A DNA stretch of 64,000 nt, from contig DATMLM010000085.1 in assembly GCA_035570055.1 (NCBI GenBank), forward strand, positions 119,067-183,066. Direction: 5' to 3'. The notes under the pieces were generated by a model. It saw only the letters and a program-made list of their open reading frames with translations, ran no database searches and was not told the DNA's origin. Positions 53,565-64,000 of this stretch are shown piece after piece. Source of the stretch: DASRDS01 sp035570055 (GTDB lineage: Bacteria; Gemmatimonadota; Gemmatimonadetes; Gemmatimonadales; Gemmatimonadaceae). The position numbers were made by a program, and so were the translations under genes. The first letter of the stretch is position 1, and each line of letters begins with the position of its first letter.

Positions 53565-54209
53565 CTAGACTCCGCCTAAGCGTGTGATTTCGTTTTCCAG
53601 ACCATCAATCAAGCCGTGCACGTGCTCATCAAGCGTCGCGACCCGCGACGGCCGGGTCGACTCGGCGTCGATGATCGCCGAGACATCGCGGACCGCCCGG
53701 GCGAGGTCGCCGTTCACGACGACGTACTGGTACTGCCCCACCGCCATCAACTCCCGCCGTGCGTCCTTCAACCGGACGACGAGATCCGACCGGTCTTCCG
53801 TCTTGCGCGCCACGAGCCGCGTCAACAATACGTCCGCCGATGGCGGCAACAAAAAGATCAACACCGACGCCGGGTACGACTGGACGAACTGCGCCGCGCC
53901 TTGGACGTCGATGTCCATGATCACGTGACGCCCGCCTTGCAGCACGCGGTCGACTTCGCGTCGAAGCGTCCCGTAGAGCTTGCCGTGCACCTCCGCCGAT
54001 TCGGCGAATTCACCCCTATCCCGACTCGCCTCGAACTCGCCGTTGGTCAAGAAATAGTAATCGCGCCCGTCGACCTCCGCTGCCCTCGGCCGCCGGGTGG
54101 TGGCTGAGACGGAGTATCCGACATCGGGGCGTAAGGTCAAAACCTCCTTACGGATAGTCGTCTTCCCTCCACCGGAGGGTGACGACAGGATGATCGGGAA
54201 CGGGTTCAC
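53565..54209 (-). CDS. gmk: guanylate kinase
   Basis: Gmk phosphorylates GMP to GDP. It has 214 residues with the P-loop SSPSGGGKTT (9-18), SVSATTRRPRAAEVDGRDYYF (GMP site), GKLYGTLRREVD and VIMDIDVQGAAQ. The start is GTG. It forms the yicC-gmk-rpoZ-coaBC group seen in many bacteria. Confidence 0.96.
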   Translation of the reverse strand: MNPFPIILSSPSGGGKTTIRKEVLTLRPDVGYSVSATTRRPRAAEVDGRDYYFLTNGEFEASRDRGEFAESAEVHGKLYGTLRREVDRVLQGGRHVIMDIDVQGAAQFVQSYPASVLIFLLPPSADVLLTRLVARKTEDRSDLVVRLKDARRELMAVGQYQYVVVNGDLARAVRDVSAIIDAESTRPSRVATLDEHVHGLIDGLENEITRLGGV

Positions 54210-54216
54210 GTCGGCG

Positions 54217-55083
54217 TCATTCTAAGTTATCCACCTGTTCCCGGATCTTCTCGAGCTCCTCCTTGATCTCCACGACGTCGTGCATCATGGCCGCGTCATT
54301 GGCCTTGCTCCCAGTCGTGTTGGCCTCTCGCAGGAGCTCCTGGGACAGGAATCCGAGGCGTTTCCCCACTTCGCTGCCCCCGTCGAGTGCGTCGCGAAAG
54401 GCGGCAATATGCGCTCGAAACCGGTCCAGTTCCTCGCTGACATCGAGGCGGTCGGCCAGGACCGCGATCTCCTGGGCCACCCGTTGAGGGTCTAGCGCTA
54501 CGCCCTCGGTCAGTTCTTGAACCGCCGTCTTCAGGCGGTCCCGGTGCTCAATCACCCGCTCAGGGGCCCTTTGCTCCAAACGACCCACGGCCACCTCGAT
54601 CGTCGCTATTCTCGCTCTCAGAAATTCTTCAATACGTGCGCCTTCGGCGCTACGCATACTGGTTAGGGCAGCGAGCGCTCGGCCCAGGACGGCTAATAGT
54701 TCATCCGGGAAACCACCCGGCTCGTCGAGGTCGGAGCCGGCGGAGACGAGGACATCGGGCATGCGCAGGACCGTGGCGACATCGACATCGCCGCCCAGAC
54801 CATAGCGGTCGCGGAGGGCCTTCAGGTGCGCGGCATACGCCGCGAACCGGGTTTCGTCGACACCGGCCGTGGAGTCGGAGATGTCGCGGTGCGTGCGGAC
54901 CGTGACCGACGCATGCCCGCGCGCGATGGCGGTGCGAAGGGACTCGCGCACATCGCCCTCCCACGCCGAGAAAGCCGGAGGCAGCTTGATCGACGGGTTG
55001 AAGAACCGGTGATTGACGGTTCGCACCTCGACGCTCACGCGGACTTTTCCGACCGTGCCGTCCGCCGAGCCAAACCCGGTCAT
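54217..55083 (-). CDS. YicC family endoribonuclease
   Basis: YicC proteins are recently recognised RNA-processing factors encoded beside gmk. The 288 residues begin MTGFGSADGTVGKVRVSVEVRTVNHRFF, the family N-terminus, and end with the DUF1732 block TGSKANDAAMMHDVVEIKEELEKIREQVDNLE. The upstream in-frame extension overlaps the next gene's end and lacks homology, so I use ATG 55083. The precise RNA target here is unknown. Confidence 0.93.
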   Translation of the reverse strand: MTGFGSADGTVGKVRVSVEVRTVNHRFFNPSIKLPPAFSAWEGDVRESLRTAIARGHASVTVRTHRDISDSTAGVDETRFAAYAAHLKALRDRYGLGGDVDVATVLRMPDVLVSAGSDLDEPGGFPDELLAVLGRALAALTSMRSAEGARIEEFLRARIATIEVAVGRLEQRAPERVIEHRDRLKTAVQELTEGVALDPQRVAQEIAVLADRLDVSEELDRFRAHIAAFRDALDGGSEVGKRLGFLSQELLREANTTGSKANDAAMMHDVVEIKEELEKIREQVDNLE

Positions 55084-55087
55084 GCTC

Positions 55088-57019
55088 CTAATTCCAGAAG
55101 GACCAGCGGAGCCCATAGATGTTGACTTGTCGTGGCATCTGGTAACCGGGAACAAGGTAATAAGGATAGCCGTTCGCGTTTCGTAGCTGCCAGCTCAATG
55201 TGCCCTGCAAGATCCTGATCTCGGCCAGGATCGAGTACACCCGGCTGTCCGCGACCGTGTAGAATGCCTGATTCGGCGCCGAGGTCGCGGGAAACACCGT
55301 CGAGCTCCGGTAGTCGAACGAAGTGCCAAACTTGATCGCGAACGTGTGTCGCGGGAACTGGCGCAGCCACTCGGTCGCGAAATACAGCTCGGCGTGCCCC
55401 TCGTAGCGCGGCCTATACGGTTCGGTCTTGTCCCAGTCGACGCCGCTGGCATCGATGTAGAACTGCTTCCAGAGCCGCCCGCGGATCGAGCCGATGTACG
55501 CCGTCGTCCGGCCGTACGTCGCGGTCTTCATGGTCGTGTCGTAGACGACCGGCGCCGGGACGATCGCGGTATCCTGCGTCATGATCCCGCCCGAGACCCA
55601 GACATCTCCGAGCTTGAGGCCCCCCTCGGCGCGCGCGGTCGTCTGCGTCGCCGACAGCGCCGCCGGCAGATTTTGCGGCGTCGACCGACTGGCCGTGCCG
55701 ACGAACCGCAAGAACGGCAGCGGCGAGAACCGGGCCGTGAGCTCGTAGGAATTATAGAGCGTTGGATAGAGCTGGCCCGCGAAGCCTGAGTCGGGGCGGC
55801 CCTCGCTGTAGGCGTCGCGCTGGACGAGGCCGGACGCGCTCAAGATCGGGTTGTCGAAGCTGGCGCGGAGCTCGGCGGAGTTATAGTTGGCGTGCGACGA
55901 GAAGACGCGCAGGCGGTCGGTTCCCTCGAACCGAATCCCCGCGAAGACGAATCCGCCGGAGGCGATATACTGCGACTCCGAGTTCACGCTGTCGACCGAC
56001 GTGGTGGTCGTCGGCAGAAACTGGGTGGTCGTGTCCGTGACGATCGGAATCGTAGATGCCGCGGTTGGACTCGTGTTCTTGAACGACATGCTTGCCGCGA
56101 TCACCTGGAGCCACGGGCGCCCGCGATCAGGGTCGCCATAGCCGACGCGGATGTAGGCATCCGTGCGCTGCGATTCGAGATCCGGGAGGATCGTGATTGG
56201 CAACGTCGGGTCGCCGGATTGGAGCTGATCGCGGCCGCGCGTGTAGCGGTTGCCGAAGGCGTCGATCGAGAATGGGCCGCTGGCGTAGCCCAAGCGGAGC
56301 ATGATCGACGATTGATTCCCGCCGCCGCCGAATGAGCCCGAGTTATCGAACTGGTACGCGCCGACCTGCGTGGCGAACCCCGGGCCGAATCGTTGGCCGT
56401 AGTACGCCTTGTAGAGGTTCGTCTGTTGGTTTCCCGTGAAGACGTCGGCGCGGGTCGTGGGCGTGACCCGGTTGGCGCGCCAGGTTCGGCAATACACCCG
56501 AAGCTCGGATGCGCCGCGTTCGACGGCGACTTCCTCGAACTCCCACAGTTGGATCGTGGCGAGATCCACCAGGCCATGCAGCCGGGAGTCCAGCGGGTCC
56601 ATCTCTATCCCATCGACGAACACCCGGACGCGCGCGATGTCGCCGAGGTAGGCTCCGTTCATTGGCGTGGAGAGCCAGCCCGCTCGGAATCCCGTGAAAC
56701 CGGGAATCTTGTCCAGCAGGTCCGGCAGCGTCATGGCGCCTGACGCATCGATCGCTTCGCGGTCCCACCGATAGCTCTGGCCCGGCTCGAGCAGCGTCGG
56801 CACCGGCGCGTGCGCGAGCGGGGCGCGCGATCGCGTCGTGTCCGGGTGGTACATCGCCTTGATCGAATCCATGTGCGCGGCAGTGCGCACGCCGGTCGTG
56901 TCCTCCACCGTGTCCTGCTGCGGCGGCGGCGAGGATGGCGGGGGCACCGATTGCGGAGGCTCCTGCGCTTTACAAACGGCCCCGGCGAGCAGCCCGAGGC
57001 CGAGCAGCAATGACTTCAG
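55088..57019 (-). CDS. TonB-dependent receptor plug domain protein
   Basis: This is probably an outer-membrane transporter. A signal peptide LKSLLLGLGLLAGAVCKAQ is followed by a Pro-rich segment, a plug domain (about 75-190: LPDLLDKIPGFTGFRAG...RVRVFVDGIEMDPL...VAVERGASELRVY) and a beta-barrel rich in Gly and aromatic residues that ends LRWSFWN. No ATG, GTG or TTG precedes the signal peptide sensibly. The start appears to be CTG (57017-57019), overlapping the pepA stop as CTGA, giving 643 residues. Substrate unknown. Confidence 0.82.
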   Translation of the reverse strand: MKSLLLGLGLLAGAVCKAQEPPQSVPPPSSPPPQQDTVEDTTGVRTAAHMDSIKAMYHPDTTRSRAPLAHAPVPTLLEPGQSYRWDREAIDASGAMTLPDLLDKIPGFTGFRAGWLSTPMNGAYLGDIARVRVFVDGIEMDPLDSRLHGLVDLATIQLWEFEEVAVERGASELRVYCRTWRANRVTPTTRADVFTGNQQTNLYKAYYGQRFGPGFATQVGAYQFDNSGSFGGGGNQSSIMLRLGYASGPFSIDAFGNRYTRGRDQLQSGDPTLPITILPDLESQRTDAYIRVGYGDPDRGRPWLQVIAASMSFKNTSPTAASTIPIVTDTTTQFLPTTTTSVDSVNSESQYIASGGFVFAGIRFEGTDRLRVFSSHANYNSAELRASFDNPILSASGLVQRDAYSEGRPDSGFAGQLYPTLYNSYELTARFSPLPFLRFVGTASRSTPQNLPAALSATQTTARAEGGLKLGDVWVSGGIMTQDTAIVPAPVVYDTTMKTATYGRTTAYIGSIRGRLWKQFYIDASGVDWDKTEPYRPRYEGHAELYFATEWLRQFPRHTFAIKFGTSFDYRSSTVFPATSAPNQAFYTVADSRVYSILAEIRILQGTLSWQLRNANGYPYYLVPGYQMPRQVNIYGLRWSFWN

Positions 57020-58497
57020 CGCGCCCTCGCGCGGGCGAATTCTATGAACATGCCGACTGGTACACCGGTGGGTCCCTTGGGGATCACCGTCAGGTCGCTC
57101 TCGGAGTAGGCCGTGCCAGCGATATCGAGGTGTACCCACGGGACGCCTTCGGCGAACGCCTCCAGGAACTTGGCCGCGGTGATAGCCCCGGCGGGCCGTC
57201 CGCCAGTGTTCTTCAAGTCGGCCACGTCGGATTTTATCTGCTCCTGGTACTCATCCCACAGTGGCATGGCCCACCCGCGCTCGGCCGAGCGCTCGCCGGC
57301 AGCCAGGAGCTCGTTGACGAGGTCATGGTCGGTGCCGAACACACCGGTGGCGGCGTGGCCGAGGGCGATCACGACGGCGCCGGTCAGGGTGGCCGCATCT
57401 ACCATGGCCGCCGGCTCGAACCGCTTGGCGTATGTGAGGACATCGGCGAGCACGAGACGGCCCTCGGCGTCCGTATTGATCACCTCGATCGACTTACCCG
57501 AGGACGCTTTGACGACGTCGCCGGGTTTGACCGCGACGCCTGACGGCATGTTGGTCGTCGCGCCAATGAGCCCGACGACATTGAGCTTGAGCTTGAGTGC
57601 GGCGATCGCTTCCATCGCGCCGAGCACACCGGCGGCGCCGCACATGTCGAACTTCATGAACTCCATGCCCTGTGCCGGCTTGATGGAGATTCCGCCGCTG
57701 TCGAAGCACAGGCCTTTGCCGATGAGCGCGATGGGCTTCTCGGTTTGCACGCTGCCGCGGTACTGGAGCACGATGAGCTTGGGATCCTGCGGCGTCCCCT
57801 GCGCCACGCAGAGGAACGAGCCCATGTTCAGCTCTTCCATCTCTTTGCGGCCGAGCACCACGATCTCGAGGTTGTGCCGCCGGCCGATCTCGCGGGCGGT
57901 CTCGACGAGGTAGTCGGGCGTACAGAGGTTCCCGGGCATCTGCGCTGCCCGGCGCGCGATGTCGTAGCCAGTGCCGATCGCGCGGGCGGCGCTCACGGCG
58001 CGCTCGGCGTCCGCGATCGCCAGCTGCGGGTCGCCGAGCGAAATCGTGACATTCGACAGCGGCGCGCGGCGTTCGTCCTCCGGCGGCTGGGACTTGAGAT
58101 CCGCGTATTCCCAGGCGCCGAGCTGCAGCCCGATCGCGATCTGCTCGACCTCGCGCTCGCCGAGCGCGCCGGCGAAGAACGTGAGCGAGCCGACGCCCAT
58201 GCCGTGGGCCCTCCGACCGGCGAGCGTAGCCGCCCGCCGAAGTGCCATCACGCGGTCGCCTTTGCCCAGGCCGACCAGGAGCACCCGCTGCGGGCCAGTC
58301 GAGCCGCCAGCCAGGTGAAGTGTCTCATCGCGAGAGCCGCGGAAATCCTTACGCCGCAACGTGCGATCGAGTGCGCCGGCGAGGGCGGTGTCGAGGCTGG
58401 TCAGCGCCGCTGGGACCTGCGAATCGGGTGGCAGGGCGATGACCAGTAGTGGAGTATCGGTCAGTTCAGCGCGGCGGACGGCGATCGAGAGAGCCAT
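57016..58497 (-). CDS. pepA: leucyl aminopeptidase (M17)
   Basis: PepA removes N-terminal residues from peptides using two metal ions. It has 493 residues with an N-terminal macro-like domain and a catalytic C-terminal half. Metal ligands and catalytic residues sit in LIGKGLCFDSGGISIKP, MKFDMCGAAGVLGAM and the signature NTDAEGRLVLADVL, all intact. It follows ppc after about 40 bp and is coupled to the receptor gene downstream. Confidence 0.96.
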   Translation of the reverse strand: MALSIAVRRAELTDTPLLVIALPPDSQVPAALTSLDTALAGALDRTLRRKDFRGSRDETLHLAGGSTGPQRVLLVGLGKGDRVMALRRAATLAGRRAHGMGVGSLTFFAGALGEREVEQIAIGLQLGAWEYADLKSQPPEDERRAPLSNVTISLGDPQLAIADAERAVSAARAIGTGYDIARRAAQMPGNLCTPDYLVETAREIGRRHNLEIVVLGRKEMEELNMGSFLCVAQGTPQDPKLIVLQYRGSVQTEKPIALIGKGLCFDSGGISIKPAQGMEFMKFDMCGAAGVLGAMEAIAALKLKLNVVGLIGATTNMPSGVAVKPGDVVKASSGKSIEVINTDAEGRLVLADVLTYAKRFEPAAMVDAATLTGAVVIALGHAATGVFGTDHDLVNELLAAGERSAERGWAMPLWDEYQEQIKSDVADLKNTGGRPAGAITAAKFLEAFAEGVPWVHLDIAGTAYSESDLTVIPKGPTGVPVGMFIEFARARAR

Positions 58498-58536
58498 GGG
58501 TTTCCAGGGTAAATGAGCGCAGCAATGTATCGAACC

Positions 58537-61050
<2,514 letters not shown>

Positions 61051-61063
61051 GGCGCAATTTAAC

Positions 61064-61076
61064 TATGTTGTATAGC
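61064..61076 (+). promoter_or_regulatory. putative leaderless promoter of the DinB-family gene
   Basis: TATGTT (61064-61069) fits TAnnnT and ends 7 nt before ATG 61077. The surrounding A/T-rich patch (61057-61074) lies between the divergent ppc and DinB genes and probably serves both. There is no visible Shine-Dalgarno sequence. Confidence 0.35.
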
Positions 61077-61556
61077 ATGAACACCCGCGAGCTGAGCCAC
61101 TCGTTGACGGCGCTCTTCGCCGAGCTAGTCGACGGCGCGCCGACGGATGCCGCATACATGCTGAACCGCGGTGATCGGGGACTGCTGGGATCACTCGATC
61201 GGCTGCCGGCATCGGCCGCATCGGGCAAGATCGCCGCGCATGTCGATCATGTTCGATATGGGCTGTCACTCATGAACCGCTGGGCGGGCGGCGAGCCGAA
61301 TCCGTTCGCGACCGCGGACTGGACGGCGGCCTGGCGCACGACACACGTCTCGGACGCCGAGTGGGCCAAGCTTCGCGCTGATTTGCGCGATGAGGCACAC
61401 CGGTGGCTCGCGGCCCTCGGGACGCCGCGCGAGGTCGATGACGTCGCGCTCAATGGCATGATCGGCAGCATTGCGCACCTGGCCTATCACTTGGGCGCGA
61501 TTCGCCAGATCGACCAGAGCACGCGTGGGCCGGCGGAGTCCCAACTAAACCAATAA
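61077..61556 (+). CDS. DinB-superfamily protein
   Basis: The 159-residue protein looks like the DinB/YfiT four-helix fold, which often binds a metal through three histidines and acts as a thiol-dependent transferase. Candidate ligands are His55 or His58 (AAHVDHVRYGLSLM) and His134/His138 (SIAHLAYHLGAIRQ). I choose ATG 61077 (MNTRELSHSLTALF) because of the -10-like hexamer upstream; ATG 61065 would add MLYS. The substrate is unknown. Confidence 0.8.
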   Translation: MNTRELSHSLTALFAELVDGAPTDAAYMLNRGDRGLLGSLDRLPASAASGKIAAHVDHVRYGLSLMNRWAGGEPNPFATADWTAAWRTTHVSDAEWAKLRADLRDEAHRWLAALGTPREVDDVALNGMIGSIAHLAYHLGAIRQIDQSTRGPAESQLNQ

Positions 61557-61588
61557 ACCTTGGCAGCCGGCGCGGTGTCTCAGCCGGC

Positions 61589-63988
61589 ATGCTGAGCGCC
61601 ATCCGAAGGCTCCGCCGCGCGCCCACCGTCGCGGTTTGTGCGGTACTCTGTCTCGCGCTCGGGTTAGGCGCGACGATCGCCATCGCCAGCGCCATCAATC
61701 AAGCGCTGCTGCGTCCATTACCGTTCCGCGACCCGGGCCGCCTGGTCACCGTCTATCGGACGGAGCCCACGTGCGACAACTGCCCCTTCTCGGCCCCGAA
61801 ATACCTGGACCTGGCCCGCGGCTCCCGGCAGATTCAGATGCTCGCGGCGACCGCGTTTCAGACCAAGCTCCTGTCGGTCGCCACCGAGGCCTCCCAGGTT
61901 CGGGCGTATCGCATCACCGGGAATATGTTCCCGATGCTCGGGGTACGGCCGTTTCGTGGCCGATTGATCGACGTCGGCGACGACAGCGTCTCGCGCGAGA
62001 ATGTGGTCGTCATGAGCTACGAGCTCTGGCACGATCGGTTCGTGGGCGACCCTACCCTCGTTGGCCGCACGATCCGCCTGGATGGTGTGCCGCACACGGT
62101 GATCGGGATCGCGCCGGCCGGGTTTCACATCCCGCACGGCAACCAGAACCTCGAGGCCGATCTCTGGCTGCCCATGCGTTTCACGACCGACGAGAGAGCG
62201 TCGCGCGGGCACAACTTCTTGAAGGTCCAGGGGCGCCTGGCGCCGGACGCGACCGTGGCCAACGCCACGAGCGATATCCGGTCGCTCATGGATCAGATGA
62301 TCGCGCTCTACCCGCACATGAAGGGCGAGTCCGCGTTCGCCACGCCGCTACAAGCCGACAGCGTCCGGCTCGTCCGCACGCCATTGCTGCTCATCTTCGG
62401 CGCCGTCTGCGCCGTGCTGTTGATCGCCGCCGCCAACGTCGGCAGCCTGCTCTTGGCGCGCGGCGTCAACCGCCGGCGCGAGATGGCCGTGAGAAGTGCG
62501 ATCGGCGCCAGCCGGTGGGATCTCATGCAGCCGGTGATCGCCGAAAGCGCGGTACTTGCTGGACTCGGAGGTGTGCTGGGCATCGGACTGGCGTGGCTCG
62601 CCGTGCGGACCATCGGGTCGCTCGCCGGCGCACAGGTGCCCCAACTGGTCGGCCTCGGCATCGAGATCCGCGTCATGTTGTTCGCGATCCTCCTCTCGAC
62701 CGTCGTCGCGCTCATCTGCGGGATGCTGCCTGCGTGGCATAGCGCGTCTGTCGATCCGCAAGACGCGTTGCGCGGCGGCCGGGGCGGCGGGTCCGGTCTC
62801 ACGCAACAGCGGCTGCTCGCGGGCCTGGTGGTTGGCGAGGTCGCCCTCTCGCTGACGTTGCTCATCGCCGCGAGCCTCGTGCTGCGGGGATTCGAGAGGC
62901 TGGTGAGCCGAGACCCGGGCTTCGATCCGAGCCGACTCCTGTCGCTCACAGCCGTCATCTCACCGGACCGGTATGCATCGGGCGAGCCGATACGGCGATT
63001 CCTGTCGCCGGCCTTGGGCGCGATCGAGCGCATCCCTGGCGTCCAAGGCGCCGGCGCCATCTCGGCCATGCCGTATCAAGAGTGGGGCGACAACTCGACC
63101 TACCGGTACGAGGGCACGCCGGACGATCCGGAGCACGAGCCGGTGATGGAGGACCGCGATGCCTCGCCGGACTTCTTCCGGGCAACGGGTCAGCAGCTCA
63201 TCGCGGGGCGTCTTCTCCGTGCCGACGATGACAACCGGCCCGACGTGCCGCTCGTCGTCGTCGTCAACCGCGCGCTCGCGCGGCGGGACTTCCCTAATGG
63301 TGACGCGCTGGGCAAGCGCTTCTACTGGGGGCCGACGCGGATGGCGACGATCGTCGGTGTCGTCAGCGATATCGCGAACTTCGGGCCCGTCGATCCGCCG
63401 CATCCGGAGGTCTACTGGTCGTATGCGCAGACGAACAACGACGAGACGGTCTTCCCGATTCTCGTGCGCATTGCCCGCGGCGATCCGGCGTCGGTCGCAC
63501 CGGCCGTGCGGGAGGCCATTCGTTCGGTGGATCCGGCGGCCGCGGTGGCGGATGTGAAGCCAATGGCGCAGCGCATCGGCCGGAGCGTCGGCGCGCCGCG
63601 GTTCTACCTCTCGCTCATCGTCACGTTCGCGATCGTCGCCATTGTGCTGGCCGTCGCGGGACTCTACGGGGTGATGAGCTACACCGTCGCGCAACGCACG
63701 CGAGAGATGGGCATTCGGAGCGCGCTCGGGAGCACGAGCGGGCGCACGCTCCGGCTTGTGGCCGAGCAAGGCATGCGCATCGTTGGACTAGGACTCGTGC
63801 TCGGTGTGCTCGGTGGTGCGCTCGTGACGCGCGCGCTCGAGAGCTTGCTCTATGGCGTGAGCCGCGCCGACCCGATCACGTGGGTGGGGGCGACGGCGGC
63901 GCTCGCGATCGCGGGCCTCGTGGCGTCGCTCGTTCCCGCTACGAGAGCGACGCTCGTCGATCCGGTTACGGCGATCCGGACCGACTAG
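61589..63988 (+). CDS. ABC transporter permease, MacB/ADOP type
   Basis: The 799-residue protein has the layout of acidobacterial duplicated orphan permeases: TM1 (about 18-38), a periplasmic MacB core domain, three FtsX helices (about 265-400, ending MLPAWHSASVDPQDALRGGR), then a second TM, core domain and FtsX set ending VPATRATLVDPVTAIRTD. REMAVRSAIGASRWDL and REMGIRSALGSTSGRT are the coupling helices. No ATPase gene is adjacent, as is usual for this group. Substrate unknown. Confidence 0.92.
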   Translation: MLSAIRRLRRAPTVAVCAVLCLALGLGATIAIASAINQALLRPLPFRDPGRLVTVYRTEPTCDNCPFSAPKYLDLARGSRQIQMLAATAFQTKLLSVATEASQVRAYRITGNMFPMLGVRPFRGRLIDVGDDSVSRENVVVMSYELWHDRFVGDPTLVGRTIRLDGVPHTVIGIAPAGFHIPHGNQNLEADLWLPMRFTTDERASRGHNFLKVQGRLAPDATVANATSDIRSLMDQMIALYPHMKGESAFATPLQADSVRLVRTPLLLIFGAVCAVLLIAAANVGSLLLARGVNRRREMAVRSAIGASRWDLMQPVIAESAVLAGLGGVLGIGLAWLAVRTIGSLAGAQVPQLVGLGIEIRVMLFAILLSTVVALICGMLPAWHSASVDPQDALRGGRGGGSGLTQQRLLAGLVVGEVALSLTLLIAASLVLRGFERLVSRDPGFDPSRLLSLTAVISPDRYASGEPIRRFLSPALGAIERIPGVQGAGAISAMPYQEWGDNSTYRYEGTPDDPEHEPVMEDRDASPDFFRATGQQLIAGRLLRADDDNRPDVPLVVVVNRALARRDFPNGDALGKRFYWGPTRMATIVGVVSDIANFGPVDPPHPEVYWSYAQTNNDETVFPILVRIARGDPASVAPAVREAIRSVDPAAAVADVKPMAQRIGRSVGAPRFYLSLIVTFAIVAIVLAVAGLYGVMSYTVAQRTREMGIRSALGSTSGRTLRLVAEQGMRIVGLGLVLGVLGGALVTRALESLLYGVSRADPITWVGATAALAIAGLVASLVPATRATLVDPVTAIRTD

Positions 63989-64000
63989 CGACGACCGGCG

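Overview
The window is a GC-rich, gene-dense bacterial chromosome segment that holds almost only core metabolic and housekeeping genes. I infer a member of the Gemmatimonadota or a close relative. The basis is the combination of a gap-pgk-tpiA-secG-carA run, a mdh-sdhCAB run with a type-B (single large cytochrome b) succinate dehydrogenase, a complete nuoA-N operon followed by a phosphomannomutase, an ADOP-type permease, and many Sec-exported proteins of unknown function. This assignment comes from gene content and has not been tested by phylogeny. I see no tRNA, rRNA, CRISPR array, prophage, insertion sequence or integration site.

Layout (most genes are on the minus strand). 1-5.9 kb: an acyl-lipid operon transcribed yceD-rpmF-plsX-fabH-fabD-fabG-acpP-fabF, then the first codons of one more gene at the left edge. 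6.1-9.4 kb: sucC-sucD-(PTS-IIA/CBS protein)-ndk. 9.4-13.3 kb: a UPF0182 membrane protein and a phosphomannomutase/phosphoglucomutase. 13.3-27.7 kb: all 14 complex I genes (nuoA-N). The divergent nuoA/dcd gap (27652-27925) holds a sigma-70-like promoter, a near-perfect Rex (NADH-sensing repressor) operator and a pair of inverted 13-bp elements. 27.9-31.2 kb (+): dcd, a TonB-C/carboxypeptidase-regulatory-like surface protein and a secreted unknown. 31.2-38.1 kb: moaD-moaE-moaA-mdh-sdhC-sdhA-sdhB, an unlisted 34-residue membrane microprotein and an EamA transporter. 38.1-43.0 kb: HU with a strong terminator, then gap-pgk-tpiA-secG-carA. 43.2-46.0 kb (+): three genes for exported or beta-rich proteins of unknown function. 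46.0-61.05 kb: ppc-pepA-TonB receptor-yicC-gmk-rpoZ-coaBC-udg-dnaB-radA-ispD-tsaC-ywlE-like-aroE. 61.1-64 kb (+): a DinB-family protein and an orphan MacB/ADOP-type permease.

Together these genes cover fatty acid and phospholipid initiation, lower glycolysis, TCA steps (sucCD, sdhCAB, mdh), anaplerosis (ppc) and NADH oxidation (complex I). This is the core of an aerobic, respiring heterotroph. Neighbouring genes mostly overlap by a few bases (ATGA, GTGA, TTGA and apparently CTGA), which suggests pervasive translational coupling. Several first genes of transcription units have a TAnnnT hexamer 7-8 nt before the start codon, which suggests leaderless mRNAs. I found no clear new defence or mobile system. 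The most unusual items are the Rex site, the sdh-linked microprotein, the CTG starts, the ligand changes in the uracil-DNA glycosylase and CoaBC, and the unknown exported three-gene module.
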